A stretch of DNA of 54,937 bases. Source: Salibacterium aidingense DSM 18341. GTDB lineage: Bacteria > Bacillota > Bacilli > Bacillales > Marinococcaceae. The notes below the pieces were generated by a model. It was not told the origin of the DNA. It saw only the letters and a program-made list of their open reading frames with translations, and ran no database searches. The stretch lies in contig NZ_AUCI01000022.1 in assembly GCF_000429685.1 (NCBI RefSeq), positions 1-54,937 on the forward strand, written 5' to 3'. The position numbers and the translations under genes are program-made. Below, in pieces: positions 33,622 through 42,756 of the stretch. How positions within the stretch are numbered: position 1 is the stretch's first letter; each line of letters starts with the position of its first letter.

Positions 33622-34217
33622 TTCTTTTTTGCACAGAAAATATAATATCCCTTTTTTTTCGCAACTATATCAACTTCATCAAAAACGGACATTAGTTTAT
33701 CTTTGGCAGAGGGAGCCCCCTGCTTTTTTTGTATGACCACCCATAACGTTCCTGCCGGCGCCAAGAATCGATAAGCCTGTTCAAACAAAGAATGAACCGT
33801 CATTTTTCCCGCTCTAATCGGCGGGTTGGTTAAAATAGAAGCAAAATCAGATTTTTCGATGGAAGAAAACAGATCGCTTTTGACCATCACCGTGTTCTCT
33901 AATTCCAAAGCAGCCGCATTTTTCTCGGCAAGTTCCAGGGCACGCTGATTCACATCTGCCATCCATACCATCCGGTTCGTCTCCCGGGCCAGCGACAGGC
34001 CGATGGGTCCATAGCCGCACCCCATGTCAAGCACCGGACCTTCCACCTCCGGCCACCAAAAACTGTCGGCAAGCATTCTGCTCCCAAAATCTACTTCATT
34101 TTTGGAAAAGACGCCGTGATCAATCCGCAAAGACATGCGGCGTCCCCGTAAAACAGCGGTAATGGTTCTTTCCTGACTTTCCCTTTCCGGATGTTCATCA
34201 AAATAATGACTTCCCAT
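33618..34217 (-). CDS. RsmC-like class I SAM methyltransferase (YbxB)
   Basis: A 199-residue Rossmann-fold methyltransferase of the RsmC/RlmG (16S or 23S rRNA guanine-N2) family. Motif I is VLDMGCGYGPIGLSLA, the acidic motif VWMADVNQ, and the catalytic motif IV is LTNPPIRAGK, the NPPF/Y type of N-methyltransferases. Bacillus carries this gene (ybxB) between rplL and rpoB. An rRNA substrate is inferred from family and location. Confidence 0.85.
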   Translation of the reverse strand: MGSHYFDEHPERESQERTITAVLRGRRMSLRIDHGVFSKNEVDFGSRMLADSFWWPEVEGPVLDMGCGYGPIGLSLARETNRMVWMADVNQRALELAEKNAAALELENTVMVKSDLFSSIEKSDFASILTNPPIRAGKMTVHSLFEQAYRFLAPAGTLWVVIQKKQGAPSAKDKLMSVFDEVDIVAKKKGYYIFCAKKN

Positions 34218-34301
34218 CTGCCTTGTTCACGTCCTTTTTATTGTGCTGTTATTTTAACAAATGGCTGAAGCGTTCCTCAAATCGCCTTCCCTTTCCGAAC
34301 T

Positions 34302-34335
34302 AAAAAGAGCCTCCTCTATGAGAAGAGAAAGCTCT
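34302..34335 (-). terminator. Terminator after rplL
   Basis: AGAGC/GCTCT outer pairs and AGAG/CTCT inner pairs, followed by TTTTTA on the minus strand, about 15 bp past the rplL stop. It would let the abundant L7/L12 message end before rsmC-rpoB. Confidence 0.7.
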
Positions 34336-34349
34336 CTGTCACTTATCTA

Positions 34350-34712
34350 TTACTTCAGTTCGACTGTCGCACCTGCTTCTTCAAGCTGTCCTTTCAGCTC
34401 TTCGGCTTCTTCTTTGTCTACGCCTTCTTTCAGCGTTTCCGGAGTGCCGTCAACAAGGGCTTTAGCTTCTTTCAAACCAAGGCCGGTGATTTCACGAACT
34501 ACTTTGATAACATTGATCTTCGATGCACCTGGATCTTCAAGCACAATGTTGAATTCTGTCTGTTCTTCTTCTGCTTCAGCAGCACCGCCGCCGCCTACAG
34601 CAACCGGTGCAGCTGCAGTTACGCCAAATTCTTCTTCAATAGCTTTTACGAGATCGTTCAATTCAAGAACGGACATTTCTTTGATTTCTTCAATGATTTG
34701 TTCTTTACTCAT
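34350..34712 (-). CDS. rplL: 50S ribosomal protein L7/L12
   Basis: A 120-residue stalk protein that recruits translational GTPases. N-terminal dimer domain ([20 protein letters not shown]), alanine/glycine hinge ([19 protein letters not shown]) and the C-terminal domain ([20 protein letters not shown]). The start at 34712 follows AAAGGAGG; 14 upstream codons are dropped. Confidence 0.97.
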   Translation of the reverse strand: MSKEQIIEEIKEMSVLELNDLVKAIEEEFGVTAAAPVAVGGGGAAEAEEEQTEFNIVLEDPGASKINVIKVVREITGLGLKEAKALVDGTPETLKEGVDKEEAEELKGQLEEAGATVELK

Positions 34713-34784
34713 TGTAAATCCTCCTTTTATTAATAGCTGTGCTATATGCGGCACAACAAAATATCATAGACCAATACCAGCTTT

Positions 34785-35285
34785 TTACGCGCCTTCTTCT
34801 TCTTTTTGATCGGCCACTGCTTTAGACGCCAATGCAAAGTTGCGGATCGGAGCCTGAAGGACGTTCAGAAGCATAGAAACAAGACCTTCATGGGATGGAA
34901 GACTTGCAAGCTCTTTAATTTCTTCAAGAGAAGCCACACGACCTTGAATAACTCCTGTTTTAATTTCGAGCGCTTCATGCTCTTTTGCGAAATTATTGAT
35001 GATTTTCGCAGGGGCAACCACATCCTCTGAACTTGTTGCCACAGCAGTAGGTCCAAGCAAAAACTCATCCAGATCGGTCAAGTTCGTCTTCTCTGTCGCC
35101 CGGCGGACCATTGTATTTTTGTAGACTTTAAAATCCACACCCGCTTCACGCAGCTGTTTCCGCAGCTCCGTCGCTTCCTCTACATTCAAGCCCCGGTAAT
35201 CCACGACAATGGTAGAAATACTGTTTTCCAGTTTATCCGCAATTTCCTGAACCACCTGCTGTTTTTGTTCAATCACTGCATTCAT
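34785..35285 (-). CDS. rplJ: 50S ribosomal protein L10
   Basis: A 166-residue stalk base protein that binds L7/L12 dimers and 23S r[43 protein letters not shown] and the C-terminal helix for L7/L12. Together with L12 it represses its own translation or transcription through the leader upstream, which is present here. Confidence 0.97.
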   Translation of the reverse strand: MNAVIEQKQQVVQEIADKLENSISTIVVDYRGLNVEEATELRKQLREAGVDFKVYKNTMVRRATEKTNLTDLDEFLLGPTAVATSSEDVVAPAKIINNFAKEHEALEIKTGVIQGRVASLEEIKELASLPSHEGLVSMLLNVLQAPIRNFALASKAVADQKEEEGA

Positions 35286-35314
35286 ACTTTACACCTCCTG
35301 CTCTTATTCTCCAT

Positions 35315-35497
35315 TCACCCCAGCTCAATAAAAAACCTTCATGTCCCCAGACATGAAGGCGGTCAGTCTTCACTCACACTTCAACAAACGTTTGAAGTAT
35401 GCCTAAAAACTACCTCGGCAGGAAATTAAGCACTACGTGCACCTGCTGTCTGCGGTAAATCTTATTTATATTATTGTCAGTGTCCATATACCGCAAC
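35315..35497 (-). ncRNA. L10 leader
   Basis: The RNA between the rplJ promoter and its ribosome-binding site carries the familiar Bacillus L10-leader core: GCAGGTGCACGTAG then GCTTAATTTCCTGCCGAGGT (minus strand), the kink-turn region recognised by L10(L12)4. A terminator stem (CCTTCATGTC/GACATGAAGG, then TTTTTT) follows at 35331-35360. Binding of excess L10-L12 favours termination. Sequence match is from memory. Confidence 0.85.
35331..35360 (-). terminator. L10-leader attenuator stem
   Basis: A perfect 10-bp stem (336-345 with 350-359) and TTTTTTATT on the minus strand, 50 bp upstream of rplJ. It is the output hairpin of the L10 leader. Confidence 0.8.
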
Positions 35498-35499
35498 AA

Positions 35500-35528
35500 A
35501 GTATAACGGTTTTTCTGCTGACAGTCAA
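35500..35528 (-). promoter_or_regulatory. SigA promoter of rplJ-rplL
   Basis: -35 TTGACT (35528-35523) and -10 TATACT (35505-35500) separated by exactly 17 bp, starting just after the rplA stop. Confidence 0.8.
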
Positions 35529-35532
35529 TCCA

Positions 35533-36231
35533 TTATTTTAAATTAAGAGTGGAAGTACTGATTCTTACACCCGGTCCCATGGTGGAAGCTACGGCTGTAT
35601 TTTTCACATACGTTCCTTTAGCTGCTGCCGGCTTCGCTTTAACTAAAGCGTCAATCAGAGCTTTGAAGTTTTCTGCCAGCTTGTCTGTGTCGAACGAAAT
35701 TTTTCCGATCGGTGCATGAATATTCCCGGATTTATCCACCCGGTATTCGACCTTACCAGCCTTCACTTCCTCAACAGCTTTCGTAACATCCATTGTTACC
35801 GTACCGGTTTTAGGGTTCGGCATAAGCCCTTTCGGTCCTAAGATCTTACCAAGCTTACCGACCTGAGCCATCATGTCCGGTGTCGCAATAACAACATCAA
35901 AGTCGAACCATCCCTGCTGGACCTTATTCACAAGATCTTCTTCTCCGATATAGTCAGCGCCGGCTTCTTCAGCTTCCTGGGCTTTTTCTCCTTTTGCAAA
36001 AACGAGAACGCGCTGTGTTTTACCAGTTCCATGTGGAAGTACGACAGCGCCTCGAAGCTGTTGATCGTTTTTACGCGGGTCCAGCCCAAGACGGACAGCG
36101 GCTTCTACTGTCTCATCGAAATTAGCGATAGATGTCTTTTTTACCAGCTCGATGGCTTCTTCGGTATTGTATTCTTGTTCTTTATCAATCAGCTGGACAG
36201 CGTCTTGATACTTCTTACCTCTATTAGCCAA
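35533..36231 (-). CDS. rplA: 50S ribosomal protein L1
   Basis: A 232-residue mobile L1-stalk protein that moves deacylated tRNA to the E site. [40 protein letters not shown] and [20 protein letters not shown] are canonical. L1 represses the rplK-rplA operon in E. coli by binding mRNA; a matching site may lie in the rplK leader. Confidence 0.97.
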   Translation of the reverse strand: MANRGKKYQDAVQLIDKEQEYNTEEAIELVKKTSIANFDETVEAAVRLGLDPRKNDQQLRGAVVLPHGTGKTQRVLVFAKGEKAQEAEEAGADYIGEEDLVNKVQQGWFDFDVVIATPDMMAQVGKLGKILGPKGLMPNPKTGTVTMDVTKAVEEVKAGKVEYRVDKSGNIHAPIGKISFDTDKLAENFKALIDALVKAKPAAAKGTYVKNTAVASTMGPGVRISTSTLNLK

Positions 36232-36348
36232 TGTTATTCCTCCTCGATTGTGGTTTTAGCGGTTAGACCTCCCACTTTTAAAGGTTGCGAACGGATATCC
36301 TTTCCAGGGTGGAAAGGAAGTCGCAACCTTAGGCAAGGCAATGTTTTA

Positions 36349-36771
36349 CTATTCTACGTTAAGCCCCATACTCCGGGCTGTACCTTCTACCATGCGGATT
36401 GCCGCATCCAGATCAGCCGCATTCAGATCCGGCTGTTTTGTTTCAGCAATTTCACGCACTTGATCACTGGTAACCGTGCCTACTTTATTAGTATGCGGTT
36501 CACCAGAACCACTCTCAATACCGGCCGCTTTTTTCAACAATACCGCAGCGGGCGGGGTTTTTGTAATAAAAGTAAAAGAACGGTCTTCATATACAGATAT
36601 TTCAACAGGAATAATCATACCTGCATCGTCTGCCGTGCGAGCATTGAACTCTTTGCAGAATCCCATGATATTTACGCCTGCCTGACCCAGCGCTGGACCA
36701 ACGGGCGGTGCCGGGTTCGCTTTTCCGGCAGGGATCTGAAGCTTAACTACTTTTTCGACTTTTTTAGCCAC
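36349..36771 (-). CDS. rplK: 50S ribosomal protein L11
   Basis: A 140-residue protein of the GTPase-associated centre, contact of RelA and of thiopeptides. [20 protein letters not shown] is the N-terminal domain with the thiostrepton-relevant prolines; NVNI-type C-terminal rRNA-binding domain ends ARSMGLNVE. The start is GTG at 36771 with GGAGG 9 nt upstream; the ATG two codons earlier is only 3 nt from that site, and the longer frame is rejected. Confidence 0.96.
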   Translation of the reverse strand: MAKKVEKVVKLQIPAGKANPAPPVGPALGQAGVNIMGFCKEFNARTADDAGMIIPVEISVYEDRSFTFITKTPPAAVLLKKAAGIESGSGEPHTNKVGTVTSDQVREIAETKQPDLNAADLDAAIRMVEGTARSMGLNVE

Positions 36772-36829
36772 GCACATACACCTCCTTAGTCCGTGATGTG
36801 GTTGATCGGACACCTACGTGCCCTCCCAC
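36772..36829 (-). promoter_or_regulatory. rplK leader segment
   Basis: The 58 nt before rplK hold GTGGGAGGGCACGTAGG and, after a loop, AACCACATCACGGAC, which form a stem ahead of the ribosome-binding site. From memory, Bacillus rplK leaders share this text. It may be the ribosomal-protein feedback site. Confidence 0.5.
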
Positions 36830-36834
36830 TCTTC

Positions 36835-36872
36835 AAAAAAATGGAACGTCTGGTGCTTTCAAACCTTCCATT
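36835..36872 (-). terminator. Terminator between nusG and rplK
   Basis: AATGGAA and TTCCATT arms with a 19-nt loop, followed by TTTTTTT on the minus strand. It partially separates secE-nusG from rplK-rplA. Confidence 0.65.
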
Positions 36873-36937
36873 CTTTTTCCTTATGAATATCAAACATTAA
36901 AATCTTATCACTTCAGCAAATCAACCGCAAGGGTTTT

Positions 36938-37471
36938 TTAAATCTTTTCCACCTGAGTAAATTCCAGTTCGACCGGGGTCTCCCGCCCAAACATGTTTAC
37001 GTGGACTTTTACTTTTTGCTTTTCGGCATTTATATCTTCTATTGTTCCGGTGAAATCAGCAAACGGGCCTTCTTTCACTTTTACAGATTCCTTTAGATCA
37101 AATTCCGTTTCTGCTTTCGGCTCTTGTTCTCCGGACTGACGCAGAATGTGTTCTACTTCTTCGGGGAGCAGCGGAGTCGGTTTCGACCCGGCACCGGTGG
37201 AACCTACAAAACCGGTCACTCCAGGTGTATTCCGGACGACATACCAGGAATCATCCGTCATCACCATTTCAACGATCACATATCCCGGAAATATCTTGCG
37301 CATGACCTCTTTTGTTTTTCCATTTTTCACTTCCGTTTCTTCTTCCACCGGCACGAGAACACGGAAGATTTTATCTGTCATTTCCATCGATTCCACACGC
37401 TTTTCCAGGTTTGTTTTTACTTTATTTTCATAACCAGAGTAGGTGTGAACAACATACCAATTCATTTCCAT
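36938..37471 (-). CDS. nusG: Transcription elongation factor NusG
   Basis: A 177-residue factor that binds RNA polymerase through its NGN domain (NWYVVHTYSGYENKVKTNLE, then FPGYVIVEMVMTDDSWYVVR) and has a C-terminal KOW domain (VKVKEGPFADFTGTIEDINA). ATG at 37471 is the only usable start, since TGA lies two codons upstream. The strong AAAAGGAGGG sequence is about 25 nt away, and a hairpin (37480-37493) lies between. Confidence 0.96.
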   Translation of the reverse strand: MEMNWYVVHTYSGYENKVKTNLEKRVESMEMTDKIFRVLVPVEEETEVKNGKTKEVMRKIFPGYVIVEMVMTDDSWYVVRNTPGVTGFVGSTGAGSKPTPLLPEEVEHILRQSGEQEPKAETEFDLKESVKVKEGPFADFTGTIEDINAEKQKVKVHVNMFGRETPVELEFTQVEKI

Positions 37472-37479
37472 TATTCACT

Positions 37480-37505
37480 GGACGGTTGCGTCCTTCCCTC
37501 CTTTT
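37480..37505 (-). promoter_or_regulatory. Hairpin between nusG SD and start
   Basis: AAAAGGAGGGA (37505-37495) is a strong Shine-Dalgarno but lies too far from ATG at 37471. GGACGCAACCGTCC (37493-37480) forms a 5-bp stem between them, which would shorten the effective spacing. Confidence 0.55.
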
Positions 37506-37519
37506 ACTCGAAGCCGTTT

Positions 37520-37714
37520 CTATTCAAGAATAATTCGTACAAGCTCCGACAATCCCAAATCTACGACGGCAAAGAAAATGACGAAAAATATTATCGTGAT
37601 AATAACCACAATGGTGTATTTTGTCAGCTCTCTCCGCGTCGGCCACGTGACGCGTTTCATTTCCCTGCCCACTTCCCGCAGGAATTTTACCGGGCTTTTT
37701 GTTCCATCAGCCAT
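37520..37714 (-). CDS. secE: Preprotein translocase subunit SecE
   Basis: A 64-residue single-span subunit of the SecYEG channel. The amphipathic helix has KFLREVGREMKRVTWPTRRE (the WPT motif) and the membrane span is TKYTIVVIITIIFFVIFFAV. Short Gram-positive form. Starts after GGAGG; 48 bp before nusG. Confidence 0.96.
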   Translation of the reverse strand: MADGTKSPVKFLREVGREMKRVTWPTRRELTKYTIVVIITIIFFVIFFAVVDLGLSELVRIILE

Positions 37715-38040
37715 ACAGCCACCTCCAAACCAGTCACACCGCCCGAAAAGGCGGTCTCCATTCTCCTCAACCTTATGTTTATCCCGCTGCCAGGCGTCCG
37801 TAAAACTACCGCTCCCGTCAACGGGAGATCACGGGTGCTCAAGCCCCGGAAGTTTCACTTTATATTTTTCTCCTAAATAAAAAAACAACCGCTGTATTAC
37901 CATTTTATCCTCTCAATGCGGTTCGATTATACCTGTTATTATCATTTTTTTCTAGACAGCCTTGTGCACCATTACTCTCCTCCGCATTGAGCATCGTTTA
38001 TCAGGACAAGGTCCTTGCATACGCTAAACCACTTTATCAT
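37715..38040 (-). other. Leader between sigH terminator and secE (no rpmG)
   Basis: About 325 nt in which rpmG (L33) would be expected. I find no CxxC-type L33 frame. Present are a TATAAT (37931-37926) without a clear -35, a 10-bp inverted repeat around it (37912-37921 with 37982-37991), a GCTCCCGT/ACGGGAG hairpin near 37810-37826 and an ACCGCC/GGCGGT hairpin near 37739-37756. A 24-codon frame from the ATG near 37908 (MVIQRLFFYLGEKYK...) has no ribosome-binding site. Confidence 0.5.
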
Positions 38041-38047
38041 ATAGAGA

Positions 38048-38077
38048 AAAACGTGTCAATTCACGTTGACACGTTTT
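38048..38077 (-). terminator. Terminator after sigH
   Basis: A perfect 12-bp stem (AAAACGTGTCAA with TTGACACGTTTT) and a 6-nt loop, followed by TCTC; about 80 bp past the sigH stop. Confidence 0.8.
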
Positions 38078-38155
38078 CGGCTGGTTTTTGGAAACAATAA
38101 TAAAAGTATGTTTGAAAACGCTTTCCTTGGCTTTTTAAAAATTAAGGTCTCTTAA

Positions 38156-38806
38156 TTAAGAACTGACACCCTTTACTTCTACACACTTCTCTAATTTTCG
38201 TTTTACCCGCTGAAGGGCATTGTCAATGGATTTCACATGGCGCTTCAGCTCACCTGAAATCTCCTGGTAAGACCTCCCATCCAAATATAACATCAGCACC
38301 TTTTGTTCCAGATCACTGAGAATTTCTCCAATTCTGCCTTCGATATCACTGTATTCCTCCCGGTTGACAAGCAGCTCTTCCGGATCACTGACGTTCGATT
38401 CACACAGGACATCAAGCAGTGTCCTTTCCGACTCTTCTTCGTATAAAGGCTTGTCCAAAGAAACATAGGAATTCAAAGGCATATGTTTTTGCCGGGTTGC
38501 CGTCTTTATCGCAGTAATAATCTGCCTCGTAATACACAGTTCGGCAAAAGCTCTGAAAGAAGACAGCTTGTCTCCTTTATAATCCCGAATGGCTTTATAA
38601 AGACCAATCATACCTTCCTGTACAATGTCTTCATGATCACCGCCAATTAGAAAATAAGATCTGGCTTTTGCCCGGACAAAATTCTTGTACTTATTAATAA
38701 GAAACTCCAAAGCACTGCTGTCACCGGAATGAACCCTTCTAACCAGCATTTCATCTTCTGTTTTGCCAGAGTACTGATGTCCTGTTTCTTTGAGGTCAAG
38801 ACCCAA
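38156..38806 (-). CDS. sigH: RNA polymerase sigma factor SigH
   Basis: A 216-residue sigma-70-family factor of the stationary-phase/early sporulation type. Region 2 has FVRAKARSYFLIGGDHEDIV and QEGMIGLYKAIRDYKGDKLS, with RQIITAIKTATRQKHMPLNS near the -10-recognising helix; region 4 has LDGRSYQEISGELKRHVKSI. The start is TTG at 38806, giving MGLDLKETGHQY, with GGAGGG 6 nt upstream; the longer frame's ATG has none. Near-identity to Bacillus SigH in region 2 suggests a sporulating lineage. Promoter at 38858-38887. Confidence 0.93.
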   Translation of the reverse strand: MGLDLKETGHQYSGKTEDEMLVRRVHSGDSSALEFLINKYKNFVRAKARSYFLIGGDHEDIVQEGMIGLYKAIRDYKGDKLSSFRAFAELCITRQIITAIKTATRQKHMPLNSYVSLDKPLYEEESERTLLDVLCESNVSDPEELLVNREEYSDIEGRIGEILSDLEQKVLMLYLDGRSYQEISGELKRHVKSIDNALQRVKRKLEKCVEVKGVSS

Positions 38807-38857
38807 TACAATCCCTCCGCCCTCGACTGTTTGTAGATTGTATAAAGATATAGCAAC

Positions 38858-38887
38858 ATTATATAGCACTAGTTATAGAGGCGTCAA
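38858..38887 (-). promoter_or_regulatory. Promoter of sigH
   Basis: -35 TTGACG (38887-38882), 18 bp, -10 TATAAT (38863-38858), lying between the yacP stop and sigH. In Bacillus this promoter is SigA-dependent and AbrB-repressed; the A+T-rich flank would suit AbrB, but no specific site can be named. Confidence 0.7.
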
Positions 38888-38891
38888 CAGC

Positions 38892-39407
38892 TCAACGGTC
38901 GCCTCGACGCCATTTTTCAAAAATTTCAGCTATTTCGCGGGAAAGCGGAAAATTCGACATATTTTCCTGCTTCTGTTCCACAACTTCCCGGGAAATACTC
39001 TTTTCCACCATTTCCATCTCCACCCTCAGTTCACGGGCTGATTTCCGGAGAGCTCCGCTTCCAAACGTGAAAGACTGTTCAGCATAATCGGAGGTCGCCA
39101 CATGAACACGTGTTTCGATGTTTTTTAATTGGCCGACGAGCTTTTCTATGCGCTCATCCGCTGTTTCATTTTCTCTGGTATAGATCACATCGACAAGAAA
39201 ATCTTTATACCTTCCGCCGGCACCTTCTACCATATGAGCATCAAATATCACTTTTATCTCCCAGCCCTTATAGGCTTGATACTCAGCCATTTTGCGAACA
39301 AGCAGGTCTCTGGCTCCCTCTAAATCCTTCTCCCGCAATTCCTTTAATTCCGGCCAGTCCCCTATGATATTATATCCATCCACCAGCAGTATGTCTTTCA
39401 TTTTCAA
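38892..39407 (-). CDS. yacP: NYN-domain ribonuclease Rae1/YacP
   Basis: A 171-residue NYN/PIN-fold endoribonuclease. In Bacillus it enters the ribosomal A site and cuts certain mRNAs in frame. DILLVDGYNIIGDWPELKEL carries the first acidic residues, VIFDAHMVEGAGGRY the second, and VATSDYAEQSFTFGSGALRK the third. Starts overlapping the rlmB stop (ATGA). The mRNA-decay function is transferred from the Bacillus homologue. Confidence 0.88.
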   Translation of the reverse strand: MKMKDILLVDGYNIIGDWPELKELREKDLEGARDLLVRKMAEYQAYKGWEIKVIFDAHMVEGAGGRYKDFLVDVIYTRENETADERIEKLVGQLKNIETRVHVATSDYAEQSFTFGSGALRKSARELRVEMEMVEKSISREVVEQKQENMSNFPLSREIAEIFEKWRRGDR

Positions 39408-40153
39408 TCGCTTCCTAACGGATGACGCTGTCGAAAAACTTCATACATTAAAAGGGAGGCAGCTACAGAAGCGTTCAGGGAGGAGACCTGCCCGGCCATT
39501 GGAATAGACAGCAAAAAATCACACTTGTCTTTTACCAGACGGCTCATCCCTTTTCCCTCACTGCCAATAACCAGTCCCAGCGGAAGATCTGCATCCCAGC
39601 CTCGATAATCCTGCGTGGCTTCTCCATCTGAACCAGCCAGCCACAATCCTTCTTTTTTTAATTCTTCCATCGTTCTTGCCATATTGGTGACTCTTACGAC
39701 AGGGACATATTCAACCGCCCCGGTTGAAGATTTAGCTACTGCCTCCGTTAAGCCGGCAGACCTTCGCTTCGGAATGATAACTCCATGAGCCCCTGCAGCA
39801 TCTGCTGTTCGAATAATAGAGCCAAGATTATGAGGATCTGCCATTTCATCAAGTAAAATGAAAAACGGTGCTTCCTTTTTAGCAGCTGCTGCGGCAAACA
39901 GATCCTCCATCTCCGCATAGTCAGAAGCCGCGATGGAGGCGAGCACTCCTTGATGATTGGAAGTTCCAGATAAGTCGTCCAGTTTTTTTCGTGGTACGGT
40001 CTGTACCACCATACTATTTTCTTTGGCCTGTTTCTGAATTTCTTTCATCGGCCCTTTCCCTGCTCCTTCGGCTATCCATATTTTATTCATCGGCCGTTTA
40101 GAGCGCAGCGCTTCAAGGACAGCGTTTTTGCCATAAATCCATTCTTCTGTCAC
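39404..40153 (-). CDS. rlmB: 23S rRNA 2'-O-methyltransferase RlmB-like (TrmH/SpoU)
   Basis: A 249-residue SPOUT methyltransferase. It has an N-terminal L30-like substrate domain and the three knot motifs: [35 protein letters not shown] and [20 protein letters not shown]. The probable product is Gm2251 in 23S rRNA. GTG start overlapping the mrnC stop (GTGA). Confidence 0.92.
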   Translation of the reverse strand: MTEEWIYGKNAVLEALRSKRPMNKIWIAEGAGKGPMKEIQKQAKENSMVVQTVPRKKLDDLSGTSNHQGVLASIAASDYAEMEDLFAAAAAKKEAPFFILLDEMADPHNLGSIIRTADAAGAHGVIIPKRRSAGLTEAVAKSSTGAVEYVPVVRVTNMARTMEELKKEGLWLAGSDGEATQDYRGWDADLPLGLVIGSEGKGMSRLVKDKCDFLLSIPMAGQVSSLNASVAASLLMYEVFRQRHPLGSD

Positions 40154-40566
40154 CCGTTTTCACTCCTTTCCAGCATATTTACGGCGTAAGCCACTAATTC
40201 TTCCACTCTTTCTTCCTTTTGACTGAAATATAAATAGCCAATGAGGGCTTCGAAAGCTGTGCTGTACCGGTACGTGTTTTGGTCCGTATTTTTTGGAACT
40301 GTACCGGATTTAGCATTTCTTCCGCGCCTGGCCGCCGCTTCTTCTGAGTCAGACAGCATTCCTTCCTTTAATAAAGCATGCATGACAGCTGCCTGGGCGT
40401 TTGCTGAAACAAAGGAAACAGCGCTTCGGTGAAGCTGGTGCGGACGCATCCTTCCTGAAGCGATAAGGTAATGACGGATATGAAGGTCATAGACCGCATC
40501 CCCCATATAAGCCAGTGCCAATGCATTTAACTGCTTTGCCTCTACAGGATTCTCTTTATTATTCAT
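40150..40566 (-). CDS. mrnC: Mini-ribonuclease III
   Basis: A 138-residue RNase III catalytic domain without the double-stranded RNA-binding domain. It matures 23S rRNA. The motif [19 protein letters not shown] holds the first catalytic acids and [11 protein letters not shown] the second. 3 nt separate it from the upstream cysS stop. Confidence 0.95.
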   Translation of the reverse strand: MNNKENPVEAKQLNALALAYMGDAVYDLHIRHYLIASGRMRPHQLHRSAVSFVSANAQAAVMHALLKEGMLSDSEEAAARRGRNAKSGTVPKNTDQNTYRYSTAFEALIGYLYFSQKEERVEELVAYAVNMLERSENG

Positions 40567-40568
40567 AT

Positions 40569-41966
40569 CTACTCTCTTTTCCAGCGGGTGCCCTGTGGTG
40601 TATCTTCTAAGATAATTCCCTGTTCTTTTAAATGGTCCCTGATCTCATCGGCCCTTGCAAAATTTCTATTTTTTCTTGCTTCCACCCGTTCTTCAATTAA
40701 TCCCTCTATCTCTTCATCCAATATTTCCTCCGCTGTTTCCACCTTTATATCCAGCGCCTTTCCTATTTCCCGGATCGTATCTAAAAAGGCCTGCAGTATA
40801 TCTTTAGACGTGTGGTTCTCCTGCAGATACCGATTAGCCAGCTTAACCAGATCAAACAATACACTAATGCCATTGGCACTGTTAAAGTCATCATCCATTT
40901 CTTGAATAAAGGTGTGTTTATGCTGCTGCACAGCTTCGGCCCACTGTCCCGCTTTTCCAAACCCGGCACTTTCTTTATGGCGGTGCTTCAGGTTATTTAC
41001 CGTGGTCTGAATTCGTTCGAGACTGTTTTTTGCACTGTCTAACAGTTCTTCGCTGAAATTAAGCGGACTGCGGTAATGGGACTGCAGCATAAAGAAACGT
41101 ATAACTTCCGGAGAATGCTTTTGAATAATGTCATGGACCAGCACAAAGTTACCGAGGGATTTGGACATTTTTTCATTATCAATCTGAATATAGCCGTTAT
41201 GCATCCAATAATTGGCCATTTTCTGTTCGTTGAGTGCCTCTGATTGGGCGATCTCGTTTTCGTGATGCGGAAAGGCCAGATCCTGGCCTCCTGCATGAAT
41301 ATCAATCGTATCCCCTAAATATTTTTTAACCATAGCGGAGCATTCAATATGCCAGCCCGGCCGGCCGTAACCCCACGGGCTTTTCCAGGCGATTTCTCCT
41401 TCTTTGGCAGCCTTCCATAAGGCAAAGTCGAGTGCGTTTTTCTTCTTTTCTCCAACTTCAATTCTTGCCCCCAGCTGCAAATCATGGATGGACTGAGACG
41501 AGAGTTTCCCATAATCCTCAAAGGACTGTGTCGAGAAATACACATCGCCCTCTGCTTCATAAGCGTAGCCTTTATCAATAAGCGCTTCAATAAATGATAT
41601 AATTTCCGGCATTGTTTCCGTGACACGCGGATGCAGATCTGCTGCCTCCACCCTTAACGCCCCAGTATCTTCAAAATACGCCTGGATAAAGCGCTCTGCC
41701 AGCACCGGCACTTCTTCGCCTAATTCTTTGGCTGCGTTTATAATTTTGTCGTCCACATCCGTGAAATTCGAAACATAAAAAACATTGTAGCCCCGGTACT
41801 CCAGATATTTGCGCACCATATCAAACACGATTGCCGGCCGTGCATTCCCAATGTGTATATAGTTGTAAACGGTCGGGCCGCACACATACATTTTCACTTC
41901 CCGGCCGGATAAAGGCTGAAAAGTTTCTTTTCTGCGGGTTAACGTGTTATACAATCTAATACCCAT
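40569..41966 (-). CDS. cysS: Cysteinyl-tRNA synthetase
   Basis: A 465-residue class I synthetase. Zinc site [16 protein letters not shown] combines the first zinc cysteine with the HIGH signature; GWHIECSAM and HHENEIAQ supply the remaining ligands; KMSKSLGN near residue 266 is the KMSKS loop. It lies 16 bp after cysE in one operon under a cysteine T-box, so charging of tRNA-Cys controls both supply and use of cysteine. Confidence 0.97.
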   Translation of the reverse strand: MGIRLYNTLTRRKETFQPLSGREVKMYVCGPTVYNYIHIGNARPAIVFDMVRKYLEYRGYNVFYVSNFTDVDDKIINAAKELGEEVPVLAERFIQAYFEDTGALRVEAADLHPRVTETMPEIISFIEALIDKGYAYEAEGDVYFSTQSFEDYGKLSSQSIHDLQLGARIEVGEKKKNALDFALWKAAKEGEIAWKSPWGYGRPGWHIECSAMVKKYLGDTIDIHAGGQDLAFPHHENEIAQSEALNEQKMANYWMHNGYIQIDNEKMSKSLGNFVLVHDIIQKHSPEVIRFFMLQSHYRSPLNFSEELLDSAKNSLERIQTTVNNLKHRHKESAGFGKAGQWAEAVQQHKHTFIQEMDDDFNSANGISVLFDLVKLANRYLQENHTSKDILQAFLDTIREIGKALDIKVETAEEILDEEIEGLIEERVEARKNRNFARADEIRDHLKEQGIILEDTPQGTRWKRE

Positions 41967-41981
41967 TATTCATCGGTCCCT

Positions 41982-42629
41982 TCATCCATTTTTTCTTTTA
42001 TACTCCGCTACCTCTTTTTTTAATTCTGCTATTTCTTTCTCTAACTCTTTGAACTTATCAGAGACAGGATCAGGAAGCAGATGGTGATCCAATTCATTTT
42101 TCTCCACTTTCACACCATCCTGCACAACAACCTTGCCGGGAATACCAACCACGGTGGAATTCGGCGGTACTTCCTTCAGCACCACAGAACCGGCTCCTAT
42201 TCTGGAGTGTTTTCCGATCGTCATGGAGCCTAAAATTTTTGCCCCTGTGGCAATCAGTACATTATCTTCAATGGTCGGATGACGCTTTCCTTTTTCCTTC
42301 CCGGTCCCCCCCAGGGTCACTCCCTGGTAGATCGTGACATTGTCTTTAATTTCACAGGTTTCCCCAATCACCACGCCCATGCCGTGGTCAATAAATAAAC
42401 GTTGGCCGATCACCGCGCCCGGATGAATTTCAATCCCGGTAAAGAAACGGCTGATTTGGGACAGCAAACGACCTAAAAAGTACATTTTTTTCTTCCAGAG
42501 CCAGTGGGCGATCCGGTGGGTCCAAATAGCGTGAACCCCTGAATACGTTAACACTACTTCCAGCCGGCTTCGAGCAGCGGGGTCCTGGTCAAATACTACA
42601 TCTATATCATTCTTAAACGTCTTCCACAT
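41982..42629 (-). CDS. cysE: Serine O-acetyltransferase
   Basis: A 215-residue enzyme making O-acetylserine, the precursor of cysteine. N-terminal helices, then hexapeptide left-handed beta helix with [40 protein letters not shown] and [20 protein letters not shown]. The C-terminal tail is a charged coiled segment ([20 protein letters not shown]). Regulation by the T-box upstream. Confidence 0.96.
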   Translation of the reverse strand: MWKTFKNDIDVVFDQDPAARSRLEVVLTYSGVHAIWTHRIAHWLWKKKMYFLGRLLSQISRFFTGIEIHPGAVIGQRLFIDHGMGVVIGETCEIKDNVTIYQGVTLGGTGKEKGKRHPTIEDNVLIATGAKILGSMTIGKHSRIGAGSVVLKEVPPNSTVVGIPGKVVVQDGVKVEKNELDHHLLPDPVSDKFKELEKEIAELKKEVAEYKRKNG

Positions 42630-42656
42630 GTTTACTCTCCCCTCCCCGGGTGTAGT

Positions 42657-42723
42657 AAAAAAAGCGCAAGTGCCCGCCTATCGGCGGGACAGGCCTTCGA
42701 GCCGATGGCGCCTGAAGCTGGAT
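42657..42723. repeat. G+C-rich hairpin repeat between T-box and cysE
   Basis: AGCGCAAGTGCCCGCC..GGCGGGAC..GGCGCCTGAAGCTGG, with a CCCGCC/GGCGGG hairpin and, on the minus strand, GCGC followed by TTTTTTT. From memory, short elements with GCGCAAG..GCGCCTG(A)AGCTGG recur between genes in many Bacillaceae. Here it lies between the T-box terminator and the cysE ribosome-binding site. Confidence 0.55.
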
Positions 42724-42756
42724 CTTAAAAACGCGAATTTTTATACTCTTTGATAC

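Noticed and set aside
37835-37908. Small frame in place of rpmG
   Set aside because: The 24-codon reading has no cysteine pairs and no L33 similarity.
42661-42700. Repeat near cysE read as the main operon terminator
   Set aside because: The CCCGCC/GGCGGG stem is separated from the T run by about 9 bases, so it is listed as a repeat with possible termination only.
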